Positions 1 to 12,231 of a stretch of DNA of 64,000 nucleotides are shown here, piece after piece. Source of the DNA: Acephala macrosclerotiorum (lineage: Eukaryota; Ascomycota; Leotiomycetes; Helotiales; Mollisiaceae); assembly GCA_014904845.1 (NCBI GenBank), contig MU119220.1, positions 186,001 through 250,000 of the forward strand, read 5' to 3'. The translations under genes were made by a program, and so were the position numbers. Below the pieces are notes generated by a model. It made no database searches. It saw only the letters and a program-made list of their open reading frames with translations, and was not told the DNA's origin. Position 1 is the stretch's first letter; the number at the start of each line of letters is the position of its first letter.

Positions 1-3000
1 ATGAGTGTGATGATTCGTGGCCCATGCTCTCTGCCTCTTGAAATACGGTTGTCTGTGAAACGACGTTCACTGGTGATTTTCAGCTGTTGCAGAATTTTGT
101 TCGAATCATATCGCCCATACTGCTAGATCAACCTCGAAGACTTTTGGTGTCACCACTGAGACCTCCTGTGTCCGCTCGGCCTTAGAAGATCTTTCGGTAG
201 GTTTCACTCAAATGTTTTCTTAAAAAAAAAAATAAAAAAAAAATTAGCGGCATACTCATCAGACTTGTACCAAACTCGTGTTCAACATGCTGCAAGCCAA
301 TGCCATGTCGGGGAGGATTGATACACATCTAACGTTACCTGGACATTTGGGATGTCACCCAGCGCCTGAGGCGTCAGTTGCAAACCCCGAATAAGACTCG
401 ATGACCTTCCAGCTGCCACAAAAACGCCTTTGCGTTGAGGACACCGCTCAGAAGGGTTGTGACATGGTTAGGCAAATAATCTCTTAGATCATTGACGCCG
501 CAGAAGCGCGCGCGGCTTGACTCGGAGATACCATCGCGCATGGAACTGATGCAAGGAACTATTTCGAACTTTGACGATGTGGAAGAGGCCTCTTGGTATC
601 GATAATGCTGTCGACTACTCGTCGCATAGAACTGTGGCTTGCTGCTAGCCAAAGCGGTCTTCCTTCAGCGTCGCCTCAACCTTGGCATTCCGCCGAGTTG
701 AATTGTCCGATGCTCGATAGTTCTGCTCGATAGTTCTGCTCCATCGTTCTAAAAAAGAATGTCTGGAATGGCTATCCGCAGAAGCGTTAAATTGTGAACG
801 TGCTTTTGCTGATGCGAGATGCGAGAGGCGCGTCGTGGGGGGCTCCTCGGTGTGGATGTTAATGCCTTACCAAATTGATAAAGCCTCAGGCAGCAGAAAC
901 ATCCCGACTTGCTCAAATCGTTCCTGCCACACCTCAACATCTACAAACGAAACTCCCACTCACTCACTACACTACCAACGCCACGACCGGAACCCACCCT
1001 GCAGACAAACGCGTTCAATGATGGATTCAATCGCCGACCCGGACTTCAATTGTCGTGCATCATGCACCTTGCTGTTCGTCTGCCTTGGCCGGCGCCGACA
1101 TGCGATCACAGACAGACGTCTTTTCAATCTCGGATCTCGACAGGCCAATTGTCCAGGATGCCAAATCTTGATTCAAGCGTCATCGTTCCAGCAAGATGAG
1201 CAAGTCCTTCATCTCCTGAAATGACAGGCCGTTGGAGCTTGGAAACGGCCGACCTTCGCTCTAGTACCCCAGACTCATTTCAGAATCTAAATGGCAAGCT
1301 AGCTTCCCTCTTCGGCCTGCTGCGAACGGCCCGGCCGAATGCCATCTTGGTTTAGGTTGGGTTGGTCTGATTTGTGCTCCGCGCTGGCGAGATGCAGATT
1401 GCAGATTGCAGAACTTCGAATGGTGGTACTGGATAGAAGACCGTATCTGGGAGGCCAAGCAGCAAGCGCACGCCACACCGACGGCGGGGTCCAGTCTCAG
1501 CACAGAGACACTTCCAGTGAAGCGTCACTCAAGAACACCAACTTCTAGGTTTCCCTCTTCAACCACAATCACGGGACTCGACGACCCCCCAGCGTACCTC
1601 ACACTGCATGCTGCTGCATGGTACTTGCACAAATCCACTCTCTTCTACAGGCAACTGCGGTGACAGACGCCATCTGTGGCTGCAATCCCTCATCGGGTGT
1701 GTGGTTGAGTTTTCGAGAACCACCACCAGTTCACAACTCTCTTTCCTTCGACCACTTAGAGCAGGCGGTGAGATTGGATTAATCATTTAGCATTTTCCGA
1801 CTGGAAAGTGGCACCCTTCATACCGGAGGATGGGCTGGCTTACGTTTCTTCTTATGTCGCCGTGGGTGTCTGGCGAGGCGGACGGCCTTGTACAACGACG
1901 ATGATTGGAGTTGAACGGGGTGATGGCCCGCGTGCAGATCGCCCATTGTTTCAAGGCGTCCAGTCAAGTATTAGCGAGATCAGGATTTAAGATCGGATGC
2001 TAGGCCCAAAACAGCACAGTCTCCATCCTGGTACTCACATCCCGGTGCACGGAGGGTACTAAGAGGACCTAATGTTATGATCCTGGCCCTTCTCGAGATG
2101 CCTTATCCCACACGAACTGGCACTGATCGAGCTCGACGGCGGTGCAGCTGTTCATTCTCATGTTTCTCGTGGAGAAACATCCACGGCCTGTCGAGGCTCG
2201 GTGGGTCTTGTAAGAGACATAATCCACCACATGGTGGCGAGGACGGTTCAACGTTCGTGGACGAGAAAAAATTATAGCAATATCACTAGCAGGACCGCCC
2301 ACTATAGCTTTACAGGAGCATTTACCCCTCCAGCCACACGCATTCGATTCGCTGTTGACTCCAAAAACAACATCCACTTGCCTTGTAAAGAATGTCCACT
2401 CACATCAGCCAAATGCTGTCAGCATTCGAAGCTCTCCTCCAGATCCCTGCGCCACGACCGCGGTACCAAGTTACTTCCGACGGTTTGAGCCCCTCCCACC
2501 TCTATCAACAAACCCGGCAGCCGCTCCCTCTCCCATGGTCCGGCAGAGGTACCAGGCCAGGCTACCAGCATCATCTCCCTCTCGCACACGCACTCAGGCC
2601 CGCCTTTTTAACATTGCGCATGAGCCAGGAATCGACCGCTTATGCCCTTATACGCCCTAAAAGGACCCCCAGACTATTACCTGTTCCAGCCCTCCAGCCT
2701 TCCCAGGAACATCTTCGAGCTGGTCCAAAACATCCTGATATCGAGCTTCTGAAGCCATTCGCCACAGCCAGGGTCTTGTCGGAAAAATTACGAGAGGTTG
2801 TTTCCATGCCTAATATCAGTCATCCTTACCCTGCTCCCTCATCTGGCTGTCGAGCTTTTCCGCAACTAATATCGACCGAAATTCCTATAACGCTGACTGT
2901 TTACTTCTCACTTTGGTTTCCTGAATGATGAGTGGAGCGCTGGCACTGTCTCTTACTTTCTTCGTGCAGATCTCGACGTAATTAGCAACTACTCGACTAC

Positions 3001-3374
3001 ACCTTCCATACACACACCTGAAAGAGATCATCCCTAGCAGTCACGCAACCGTCGCATCTAGAATTCCACTTGTGTGTTCTATGATTCGTGGGGCTCCAAT
3101 AACATCCATTTAAACGCTCGATATTACCATATCCGGTCCTGGGTCTTGTCTGGGCCGTCTGATATACATCCCAAGGCTACTATTCCTACTACCGCGCACG
3201 TACCTGCTTGGAGATGAATATAACCAGAGTGGGGGGTGCTCTTGGATCTACATAAAAGTGTCGAGTCCCCACTCGTCAACACTTATACCTACCTCACCAC
3301 TCTTTCTTCAAAGGTCACGACCTCCTCCACTACTACATGTTTTTTCTCATTTAGTTCCAGTATATTCTATCGAG
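1..3374. other. Gene-poor stretch upstream of the Pro/Gln-rich gene
   Basis: I see no gene I can support here. Open frames of 60 to 180 codons exist on both strands (for example 374-652 minus and 2392-2928 plus), but none has a recognisable domain, a convincing start or splice structure. There is an A-rich run at about 222-243 and a 13-nt direct duplication (GCTCGATAGTTCT) at about 713-740. The last 120 bases probably hold the promoter and leader of the next gene: ACATAAAAG at about 3250 resembles a TATA element and is followed by a pyrimidine-rich leader to the ATG at 3375. Fungal regulatory genes often have long leaders, so part of this region may be transcribed; that is inference. Confidence 0.5.
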
Positions 3375-4979
3375 ATGTTGCTCACTATTAAACAGCCAGC
3401 ACATCACGGCTACAGTTACTCTCCTCCTACACCTCCATTCAGCTCTCGTCTCTCTCCGGTGGCTTCGACCAACAAGTCTCTTCCGCCTTTGCCTTCCAAG
3501 AAGCCACTCATGTCGGGCCAGCATCGCGGACTACCCCCTTTGAACCTACAACAGACTCCAGCCCAACAGCATCCACCACCACCAGCACCGATTGTTCAAC
3601 CTCCTTTGGGACAGCTCCCAGCGCCTCCACAGCAATGGCAAGGTGCAGAAGAATCAATGAGGAATTGGTTACATGCAAAGGCCGAAGAAGACAAGCGGAA
3701 GCAAGAAGAGGAGAAGACAAGACAGGAATCACTCCGACTAGAGCAAAGAAAGATTGAGCAGGATATGTTGCGAACATCATTAACTGGAGGCATCCCGCCG
3801 TACATGATTCCAATGGTTTTTGCTGGTATGGGAGGAGGTAACCTTCCAAATGCCAGCTTGGAATGGGCTCAACACTACATGGCTCAAGCGCATCATCTTC
3901 AACAACAGCAGCAGCTTCAACAACCACTGCTTCCGTCCCAAGGACCGACTTCTCCTGAACAGCTCCAGCGCAGAGATTCGAGAGCAATTGGACCACCGTA
4001 TGGTGCTCAACAGCATCCAGTGCCTATTACTCTCCCATCAACTCCTATAGGCCCAGGAGGCTCTCAGCAGGGCAGTAGCTTTCTGCCAAACTACCAGATG
4101 TCCCCAGCGTCTCGATCTCGTCAGGGTCCTCAGGGGCAAGTTGCAATTGCCAGGCCGCCCCAAACGTCTCACTTACCTAGGCTGAATACAGCAGAAATGC
4201 ACATCCAGCCCCCTCCGGCAGGTCCCAGTATGCAAGTCCTCCCTGGCCAGCCCAGCCATCCGTTGCAACAATCACAATCCGCTCAACAGCAGGAGTCACA
4301 ATCTTCTCCATCAATCTACTTTCACCACTGGCAACCGCCTACTACTCAGGCAGGCACTTCAAGTAGTGCAAATCAGCCTACGACTCCTTCAGGCAAGAAA
4401 TAATTGTTCCTTTGTTTCATCAGGATGCGTTTTAACGTTTCCCCAGATCATACTTCGTCCCCGAAGAAACGCAAGGCCACTGGACCCCAACAACCTGCGC
4501 CGCCACCAACTTCACAACCGCAGTACACCTCTCCCCCATTTTCGCAGACAGGCTCGTCGGTGTCAAACACCCCCTCGAGCCGAAGAAGAGGACACTCGAG
4601 GCAGAGAAGTGACATGTCTTCTCGGGGTTTGGATTTCTACGGGCGACCATCAAGTCGGCATGCTGGTGGCTTCACCTCTGGAGGGCTCACATCTCCAAGT
4701 CAGGCTCAGAGTACCGAGCAATCACAAGCATCTGGCACGTCGACAGAAGCCTCGCGTCGACGATCAGGGGGCTCGCATCCCGTCTCCTCACTTCTGGAGC
4801 AGAGCGACTCGCGTCCACAATCGCAAACACCTTCGCAATCCCAACCATCACAACAAACGCAACGCGACCCTCAATACTCGGCCGGACCGGAGATGAGGCA
4901 CGAAGCACGACGTACAACGCCCGAAGGAGGAAACTCACGTGGAGGGAGCGTTATCAAGCGAGATGAGGGGAGAGATTAG
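3375..4979 (+). CDS. Pro/Gln-rich probable nuclear protein, two exons with a GC-AG intron
   Basis: Exons 3375-4392 and 4447-4979 encode about 516 residues. The 54-nt intron starts AG|GCAAGA and ends CCCCAG, with TTTAAC as a likely branch point; reading through instead would hit a TAA at 4401. I chose the ATG at 3375 because no ATG lies further upstream in frame. The protein starts MLLTIKQ and is rich in Pro, Ser and Gln. It has a short charged helix of Lys/Glu/Arg (about residues 95-130), a hydrophobic Gly/Met patch (about 137-150, IPPYMIPMVFAGMGGG), Gln runs, and a basic SPKKRK motif just after the intron that could be a nuclear localisation signal. The tail is Ser/Thr/Gln-rich and probably disordered. 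I do not recognise the family. A nuclear regulatory role is inference from composition and the NLS-like motif only. Confidence 0.8.
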
Positions 4980-7900
4980 GATCGTTTCAGAGAGAGTTTC
5001 TTTCGGGTCCCGCTTTCCTCCACAAAATTACGCATCCACAAAATCACTACGCGAAATCATGTCAGCAAAAATTAACACAGGTTACCATGGATCCAGCATC
5101 CCAGGGCCACGAAACGAGACACTCACGACCGAAATGAGACGGAGAAGAATTCCCTTTTGACCTTTTATTCAGAGACTGCATTCCAATTTCGGATTCAGCT
5201 CGCCACCAGCCGGACATCCTTGACCCCATCTGGCCGTATTTGGAGCTTTGGAGGAGCGTCCATCTATATTTCACATTCTGCGTCATCTTGATCCGCTTCA
5301 TTTGACGATTTAGAAGATACCCATTATTGCTTGCTTGGTACAGCCTTTGCGCATTTACACCTGGAGTTTCGTTTCGATTCATGTTCCGATTCGACGGCCA
5401 ACCGGACTCTGTACAGTGTTGTACATTATCAATTCTATATTTTCACTTCCGTGCCGACTTTGCAGAGCAGGGCACTGGGCGAGGACCCGCTGTATCATTA
5501 TTTGACAAGACAGGTTGGGCTAGACCATTGGTTTGGTTTGTTCATCGTGCACCCGATTTCTTCCCGATCCACCGCCGTTCAGGCATGAGGGGAAGCTGGA
5601 AAGGGTCTCTGTACATATTTTATTGGACTCCAAAAGACGGAGGATTTGAGGGGATTGGGGCCAGAGGAAGGTGGAGATAGAATATGAGGAGGAAAAGCAT
5701 GCATCGCCAAACATGGGTCGATGCAGCTACAATGAGCGCGTTTCTGGCTTCTGCCAGGACAGCTGAAGAATTGCAGCAAGGCTTGCATTCGTGCAGGGAA
5801 GAAGACTTTTCGCCAAGGAAAGCAACATCAATCAAAAAGCCCTTTTCTCGCGCCTAACCCAGGATTTCCCATGACGGTGTTGACAACACTTTGTTTCGTC
5901 GTTTCTGCCTCATTCCTGCTTCTTCAAAACAAAACAGAAAATCTCCGTTCATATGTTCCCTCATTATCAAATTATCCACACCGGAAATGGAATTAGCCAC
6001 ACGTGCTGGTGCCAGCGCCAAGTCCAGCAACATCCCTCCAGCGATCAAACATACGCGTTTCCTCATTCCTTAACCTTGTCGTGCCCCGGCCTCTCGAATC
6101 TTGCAAGGCTGGCCAGGGCTCCGACCAGATCCTGGGAAATAAGAGCCGCTTCTAAGCTTCTATTACTGCGGGGATGTGAAAGGCGAGGAGCACGCACAGA
6201 CGTTTCAGTTTCATGTTCATAAAATCACATCTCATATCGATAAACAACCCCTGGCAGGGTTCCTTGGAAGACAGATGCAGATTGCGATTTCCGGAACCTG
6301 GTTCCTCGTCGGTAACCTTTCGGGACGGGAACACGAGCTTGGACGACGGGCGATCATATGGAATAGCTTGTTATGAGTGGGACTGGGACATTCGAAACTT
6401 ATTAAATAGGTCTAGAATTGTAGATTGCGGATCTGCTTCATAAATTGCATCTTATTTGAACGATGTTTGGATTGGTGGCCTTTCTCGTTGACGGTTTACG
6501 AAGTACGAATAGAGATGAGAGATGCAAGCCGACGGACCGGATGCGATGAGATAGATAGGATGATATCGAAACGGTCGAACATCTTATCTGATCTCTGGAA
6601 GTTGGTATCCGGCCGCACTCACAGAGCAGAAGACAAGCAATGGGATGAAAGCCGTTCGAGTACGGTAATGGTACTTTCGTTTCGAGTTTCAAGTTGCATT
6701 TCAGACCTAGAGTTGGGACGAACCTTCAACCATGGACCAAACGTGGCATGTGGAAACGATGAACATCAATTCCGTTCTTGGCATGGATTTTTCCGAGACG
6801 TGTTCTCCAATTGCAATTGCCGCCAGACTAACCTTGTCGCCACTCACTTCCACCGACGTACTCTCCATTCAAGAAACGGCATGGATACTTTCCTTACGGG
6901 GCCAGACCAGAATTCGACCTCGGTCAGGCGGCCAGCCTGCTACTGCGGGAGAATACAGCCTCATCACTTTCAGTCCGTACCTGCATATCGTCTCGTTCGG
7001 AAACCGCGCCAGTAACAAACACCCGTCATCAGCCGCGCGCGTCCCCAGCCTTTACCGACGTACCCGCATCACCGTCACAGATAGAGATGATTGACAAGGT
7101 GATCATCAGACAAAAAGATGCTCTTGGTCCCAAAGAGGATATCGTAACGAATCTGCAAACGCCACAACCTTGTCTGCTCTCATTTCAGCCACACACGAAC
7201 ATCTCCGCAAATGATCTGGTTTCTTGCAGCTGAGCAAATCTAGCTGATGAGGTCCGCACTCAACATGAAACAGCACGGCTCCCCACGGCAAGTCCACATC
7301 GGGACGTCTTCGCAGCCTTGCCAAATTAGCACTACGCAATTTGGGTTGCTGCAAGACCTGGGATCCTGGGGGTTTGGGATGCCTTACCGAATACCTATTG
7401 CATGGGCCATTCTAATCTCCCGCGGCGGAAACTTACTTCGTGCCGCATACGGCACAGGGGCAATATAGAACCACTGCACTGGTGCACATTATCCGAATGC
7501 AGGCTTTTGTGCATTGTGCAAGGGCAAGTAGGCGAGTCACGCCTTTTAATCTGTCTGCCGTGCTGAGCGATGCCATGTGATGGGCTGTGCAGATATTTCT
7601 GTGCTGCTTTGGGAAGGTCACCCTGATGCCTTCATCTATGGACTTCGCTTTCACAGGTGTAATGAGGCTGCGTTTATCCACTCCTGTGGAAACAACCGTC
7701 TGATTGTATAGTATATCACTAGTGTGAGAGAGACTTTGCCGCCGACAAGATGCAGTAGTTCTGTAACATGGAACGTCGTTGAGAGCCTCCGGAAAGGAGG
7801 AGGTGACTCAACAGTTTTCGATCCTTTCGGGACGCCTCTCGTCAGAGCTATCATATGGATGAATGTCATCTCGTAGTTTTCATGGATCAGAAGGTGCGAT

Positions 7901-8589
7901 TCATATGAATCTATCACCTCTACTCAGCGCAGTGTGGATTGCTCGTCACGATCATCACAAATCTGGTACCTGCAGGTTGTTCGTGTGGCCAGATCAGGCG
8001 GCTTGATGCTAAAGATGAACACTTGCATGCCTCCGCGCGAGGCGAGAAGTGGCTGGAGTGGTAGATCTTTCTAAGATGCAGTGGCATCCTCGAGCTCGAC
8101 ATGAAGTACCATTCATATCTTTGGCTGATACGAATCTGCAGGTGAGCAAAACTGTCTATCACACAGGGCGTGGTAGTTGTCTGATATCAGATCTACGTGA
8201 AATTCGTACTCGGATTCGAGCAGCACGCCAGGCTAGCGTAGCAGTGGACAAATTCATGCTTTTGATGCAGAAAATGTATTACCTCGGCATCCGCGAACAA
8301 TGGATCTATGGTATTGGACTAGCGGTATTGAAAAAGTGGACGTCGCTGAGGAAAATACATTCCCATGTTTGTCTGGCTCGCCGCGGATGCGGAGTCCAGA
8401 CTGTGTTCAAGGTACATTCACAGCTTGGCACTTTGGATGAACTGTCTCCAGTGAAGTAGCGAGATTTAGTTAAGACATGCATGAAGGTGAGACTTACAAG
8501 AAGTTCACTCAAGATTTTATGGTGATGCACAAGAGGTATCTCTTTTGACTTTTTGAAGTGGACTTGGACATTACGCTAGCTTCAATCAC
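4980..8589. other. Gene desert of 3.6 kb
   Basis: No gene can be supported. Overlapping short open frames occur on both strands (5327-5680 plus, 6425-7015 plus, 8049-8459 plus), but they look like random frames with no family hallmark. The ORF at 8049-8459 (136 codons) is the most protein-like, but it has no recognisable domain. I looked for tRNA A and B boxes and for 5S-like sequence and saw none. The stretch may carry a long 3' UTR, a non-coding transcript or strongly decayed genes. Confidence 0.45.
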
Positions 8590-9485
8590 TCACACGTCTT
8601 TCTTCCCCCAATCCTCCTTCAGCGCGACCCTTTTCCCAATCCACTCATCCCCTCCCCTCTCCATATCCTCGGCCAAGAAATCGGCAACATTCTCGTAATG
8701 CGTAGAATAATCTGCAAACACAGCACGCCAAACATTCAAATACGGTCCAATCCACCACAACCTTCCAAGCCAATGGTCCTTCCATCCAGGAGGCGAACCA
8801 GCGCTTACGAGCAAACCATGAGATTTTACTTTGTCAATGGGCTTGAAGAGTCCTTGCTTGGGATCTATGGGATACATCATTGCAATGGCTAGCAATGACC
8901 ATCGCAGATCTGTGGTGGGGATGGTTTCAACCACGCCCCTCGTGGCATCGTGCTGATTTCCTGCGAATTTGGGCATGCTGTTTTCTTGTCAGAAATATTA
9001 TTACTATCTTCAAATTCAATATCCCAGCCCCATTTAAAGCATGAAAATACTCACAAATCCTGAATCTCCCACCCTGTTCCCGGATACTTCATAATCCCTA
9101 ACCCTGCCGTAATCCAAGCCCTCAACTCCTTCCCCCCTTTCCCATCCCTCTTCCTCTCCCTCCCAACCTCGACCGCCGCACTCGTAACCGCCTTCGCAAT
9201 CTTCGGAAGTAAGAACTCTTCTCCTCGGCTTACTTGCGTGCCTGCTACATTTATAATTCCTTCAATCTCATTTTCCATGATGGCTTTCTTGATATCGGCT
9301 GCATTCGTTGCGTCGCCTTCAGCTACAGTATGGACTTGGGAGAGTAATGAGGGTGAGAATAGAGAGGGAAGTTTGGAGAGGGAGGAGGGTCGGATTAGGA
9401 GGGTTATGGTGTGGTTGTGGGCGAGCAGGGCGAGGACTAGGCGGCGGCCTAGGTTGCCTGTTGCGCCGAGGAGGAGGATACGCAT
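8590..9485 (-). CDS. NmrA-like / atypical SDR NAD(P)-binding protein
   Basis: Two exons on the minus strand (9485-9055 and 8977-8590) with a 77-nt intron (GTGAGT donor, AACAG acceptor) encode 272 residues. The N-terminus MRILLLGATGNLGRR holds the glycine-rich GxxGxxG Rossmann motif that binds NAD(P)H. An Asp at about residue 58 (GDATNAADIKKA) and the later INVAGT strand fit the NmrA/isoflavone-reductase-like atypical short-chain dehydrogenase fold. The C-terminal half (PTTDLRWSLLAIAMMYP) resembles the substrate-side segment of these proteins, which act as oxidoreductases or redox sensors in the cytosol. There is no signal peptide or membrane segment. The substrate cannot be read from sequence. 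The start is the first in-frame ATG and places the Rossmann motif in its usual N-terminal position. It stands alone between two sparse regions. Confidence 0.85.
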
Positions 9486-10326
9486 TTTGAATGAAACCTC
9501 AAGTCAAGTCTCAAAAGGTGAAAGGGATATTCGAAGCTGAAAGCGATTCAATGGAGCACATATATAGTCTCCCATCGGGTTTTGACATTGACGTTGAAGG
9601 TCATGCAAGACATCGGTGCAGGCGGCAGTGGCGTCGCGTTTTCTGAACACCGGGTGGTTGAAGACCGAATGTCAGTACCGAAAAAATTACTGTTTGTGAA
9701 TAGCGCCTCATAAGTTGTCTTGAAATCCTGTAAGTTTGATTTTAAAAGGGAAGTGTTTCCGAAGTAGTTTCTCTCAACTTGGAATGTGTGATTATCCAGG
9801 AAAGAGCAATAGGGGGTCATTCTCGCTTGTCTCGCTTCCCTCGCTTCGGCACTCGCTGGCTTCGGCGTTCAGCTCAAAGAGCACTGACGCCTAGCTACCC
9901 AGGATCCCCAATTTGACCTTTGGTTGCGTTGTTCCTCCTCTCAAATTTATGGCTTTAGGTATGCTTTAGGTGTAACATTGAGATGGAAAAGTCAAGAGGG
10001 TTGAGTTTCGTTTATTATTTTAAGAGGGAGCGTTGAGCACGAGCTTGAGTAGAAGCAATCCCTCGGGTTCCTTTCCCAAGAATTCTCTTTTTATTTCTAG
10101 CCTCACTAGAAGCTTTGCCACAATACTGCCAATAGCTTTGGAAGAGAAGAAATCACTTGCAAACATTCGATTGTTGAGTGAGCACCCCATCAATTCAGCG
10201 ACATAGGATTGCTACCATCTCACTCACTCACTGTCCACTTGTCTATAAATACAAATACCTGGGTAATGAACAAACTCATACGTAGTGTTATGTCTGATTT
10301 CCATCACTTAACTTGTTCCCTTCGGA
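9486..10326. other. Intergenic stretch, nothing supported
   Basis: This lies upstream of the NmrA-like gene on the minus strand. It contains a short imperfect repeat of CTCGCT units near 9825-9850 but no ORF with recognisable content. It probably contains that gene's promoter. Confidence 0.4.
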
Positions 10327-10482
10327 TTATTCGATCTCATCTTTACGCTTGTTTCGCTCCAAGTCTGCGACATGGGGGTCTTTGAGATGATAGCGCACAA
10401 AATCCTCTCCCCAATTCGCTTGCAACTTTTCTCTCCCTGACTCCGAAATCGAATTCATGCAAGTCTCGGAACAAAAACGTCA
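10327..10482 (-). pseudogene. Possible small Cys-containing gene or its last exon, interrupted by TGA
   Basis: On the minus strand a frame runs open for 50 codons from 10479 down to a TAA at 10327-10329. It begins RFCSETCMNS and continues with a charged, protein-like tail containing GREKLQANWGEDFVRYHLKD and ending KRKDEIE. The CxxxC pair resembles short zinc-binding motifs. Just upstream in the same frame is a TGA at 10480-10482, and before it YEFGGDG reads in frame back to a possible TAG acceptor. One C-to-T change (CGA to TGA) would explain the break, so this may be a pseudogene or one exon of a small gene I cannot complete. I do not recognise the family. Confidence 0.3.
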
Positions 10483-10671
10483 ACCATCTCCCCCAAACTC
10501 GTACTAGACCGGCCGTCAGCCTATTACTAAAACGATGGCGAGCACGGGGCGGGGAGTAACTACCGAGCGTCGACGCATTTCACTCTCACTTCAAATCCAA
10601 CCTCTCGTATCACAACTCCCAACCTATAACACACATCAACACATAGTTAAAGCACTCGGCCATAATCGATC

Positions 10672-11271
10672 ATGTCTTCTGACATGCCTCCACCTCCCAA
10701 ACCATCAAATTTCGAAACTTCTAAAGAAAAATTACAAGCCACCATCTCCCAACACACTCTCTCCCAGGAGAGCTTCAAAATTATCCTTTCAATCTTCGAT
10801 TCTCCGAGATGCTTTTTGGATATTCGGTTGGTGCGCGAGTTCGTCGAGATGTCTGTCTCGACATACATCGACAATACCAGCTTTATGCTGCTTATGTTAC
10901 TGGTATTTACTTACTTATGGGGAATTGGATTCCGGCGTTCTCGTGACCTAGGCAAGTCGCCTCTGAGGCATAGGAGCAGAAACGTAAACAGCAGAGACCG
11001 CAACAAGCAAGCGTGCTCGCTCTCCCTCTCATCGGATCAGGGCTCTGTCGTACTCCACCCCACCACACTCTACCGCATGACCTTTACCCTTCATCCACCT
11101 TCATCCATCCTTTCTCTCCACAACCTCTTGTTAGTGCATGCGAAGACAGGAAAGAGCAAGCAAAATCCCAAAAGTAAAAGCAGACCTACAATGGGAATTT
11201 CCACTCGCTTTCGGGCGCTCTTGCCTAAATTGGGCGAGGCCCGACGTTTCGAAATCCTTGTGATCTTGTGA
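10672..11271 (+). CDS. Hypothetical small protein, weakly supported
   Basis: The ATG at 10672 opens a frame of 199 codons. The first 95 residues look protein-like: a Pro-rich start (MSSDMPPPPKP), an amphipathic segment (SKEKLQATISQHTLSQESFK) and a hydrophobic stretch (FMLLMLLVFTYLWGIGF, about residues 66-82) that could be a single membrane helix. The second half is Ser/Arg-rich and less convincing, so the true gene may be shorter or spliced. No family is recognised. It may also be a chance ORF. Confidence 0.3.
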   Translation: MSSDMPPPPKPSNFETSKEKLQATISQHTLSQESFKIILSIFDSPRCFLDIRLVREFVEMSVSTYIDNTSFMLLMLLVFTYLWGIGFRRSRDLGKSPLRHRSRNVNSRDRNKQACSLSLSSDQGSVVLHPTTLYRMTFTLHPPSSILSLHNLLLVHAKTGKSKQNPKSKSRPTMGISTRFRALLPKLGEARRFEILVIL

Positions 11272-12231
11272 TATAAAAGACAGGCACACTGCAATGACCA
11301 GAACACAAGCACGCCGAAGAAGATGGTGTCATGCGATGTTCTACGTTCTCTCGATACGGGCGGGCGACAAGAGCGGTACCCTCAATACCATTCCTAGAAT
11401 CTGGAGGAGCGGAAGCCAGTTCAACACCACATCGACATAGGGAGGATGAAAGCGAATGGTTGTCAGTGGATTAAGACTTGATAGCAAGAAGCGAGGAGAG
11501 TATGTGATTACTTTAAACAGCCCGAGAGAACGAGTTCGGATCACGGGGCCTCGTCGTACGCTCCTTATACGAAAGAAATTAACACCACGGTCCATAACTC
11601 CGTCAATCATCTGGGCATAGTGCAGGAAGCATGAATGGCGAATCTCTAGGGATACGTGGTAGAATTTATAGGGGAAGGATCTTCAGTCATCGGCTCGTGT
11701 CCTTCAGGGTTTTGGCAGCTTGCTTGCTCTGAACCTTTTGAGGTGAACTCTTGCTAGATACCGACTTCACTTGAGATCATTGAGGAGCTTGGGATGCCGT
11801 TTACTTGCTGGGGCTTTCGAGAGTGCTCAACTGTACCTGAGCTGGATGGTGAATGTATTCGGAAGGTGGAGCTGGCACTTGCCAAATTTGCTCGTGGAGA
11901 TCTAGAAAAGCGAGGTCCAGTCATTCACAAACGAGATTTTCTGAGAAGCCTGGAACATTATAGTACACACCTCAAATTATTATTACAATTGCTCTAATCT
12001 ACTCTTTTTCTGGTATCATCTTCGCTTCCTCGATGTCCCTCATAATTGAGGACTTTTGCCCCAAATTCTAAAATCCCTATCTTTACAGACTGCATATTAT
12101 TACACAAGAAAAACACACGCCGATATAGGCCTCGATGTCCCCAACGCCCACGATCAATCATCCAGGGTATAGTGCAGAAAAGCAGAACACAAAGCCATCA
12201 ACATAGAAGAATCCGCCATAAACGCCATCTC
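11272..12231. other. Intergenic stretch, nothing supported
   Basis: Only short open frames are present here, for example 11341-11610 minus and 11794-11997 plus, without recognisable content. The right end probably contains the 3' UTR and polyadenylation region of the minus-strand TBC gene. Confidence 0.4.

Noticed and set aside
101..112. B-box-like GTTCGAATC near the left end and another at about 21287
   Set aside because: No matching A box, acceptor stem or cloverleaf could be formed around either site.
2392..2928. A 178-codon plus-strand frame in the left region
   Set aside because: Its composition is Pro/Arg/Leu-rich without motif, with competing overlapping frames and no clear start context.
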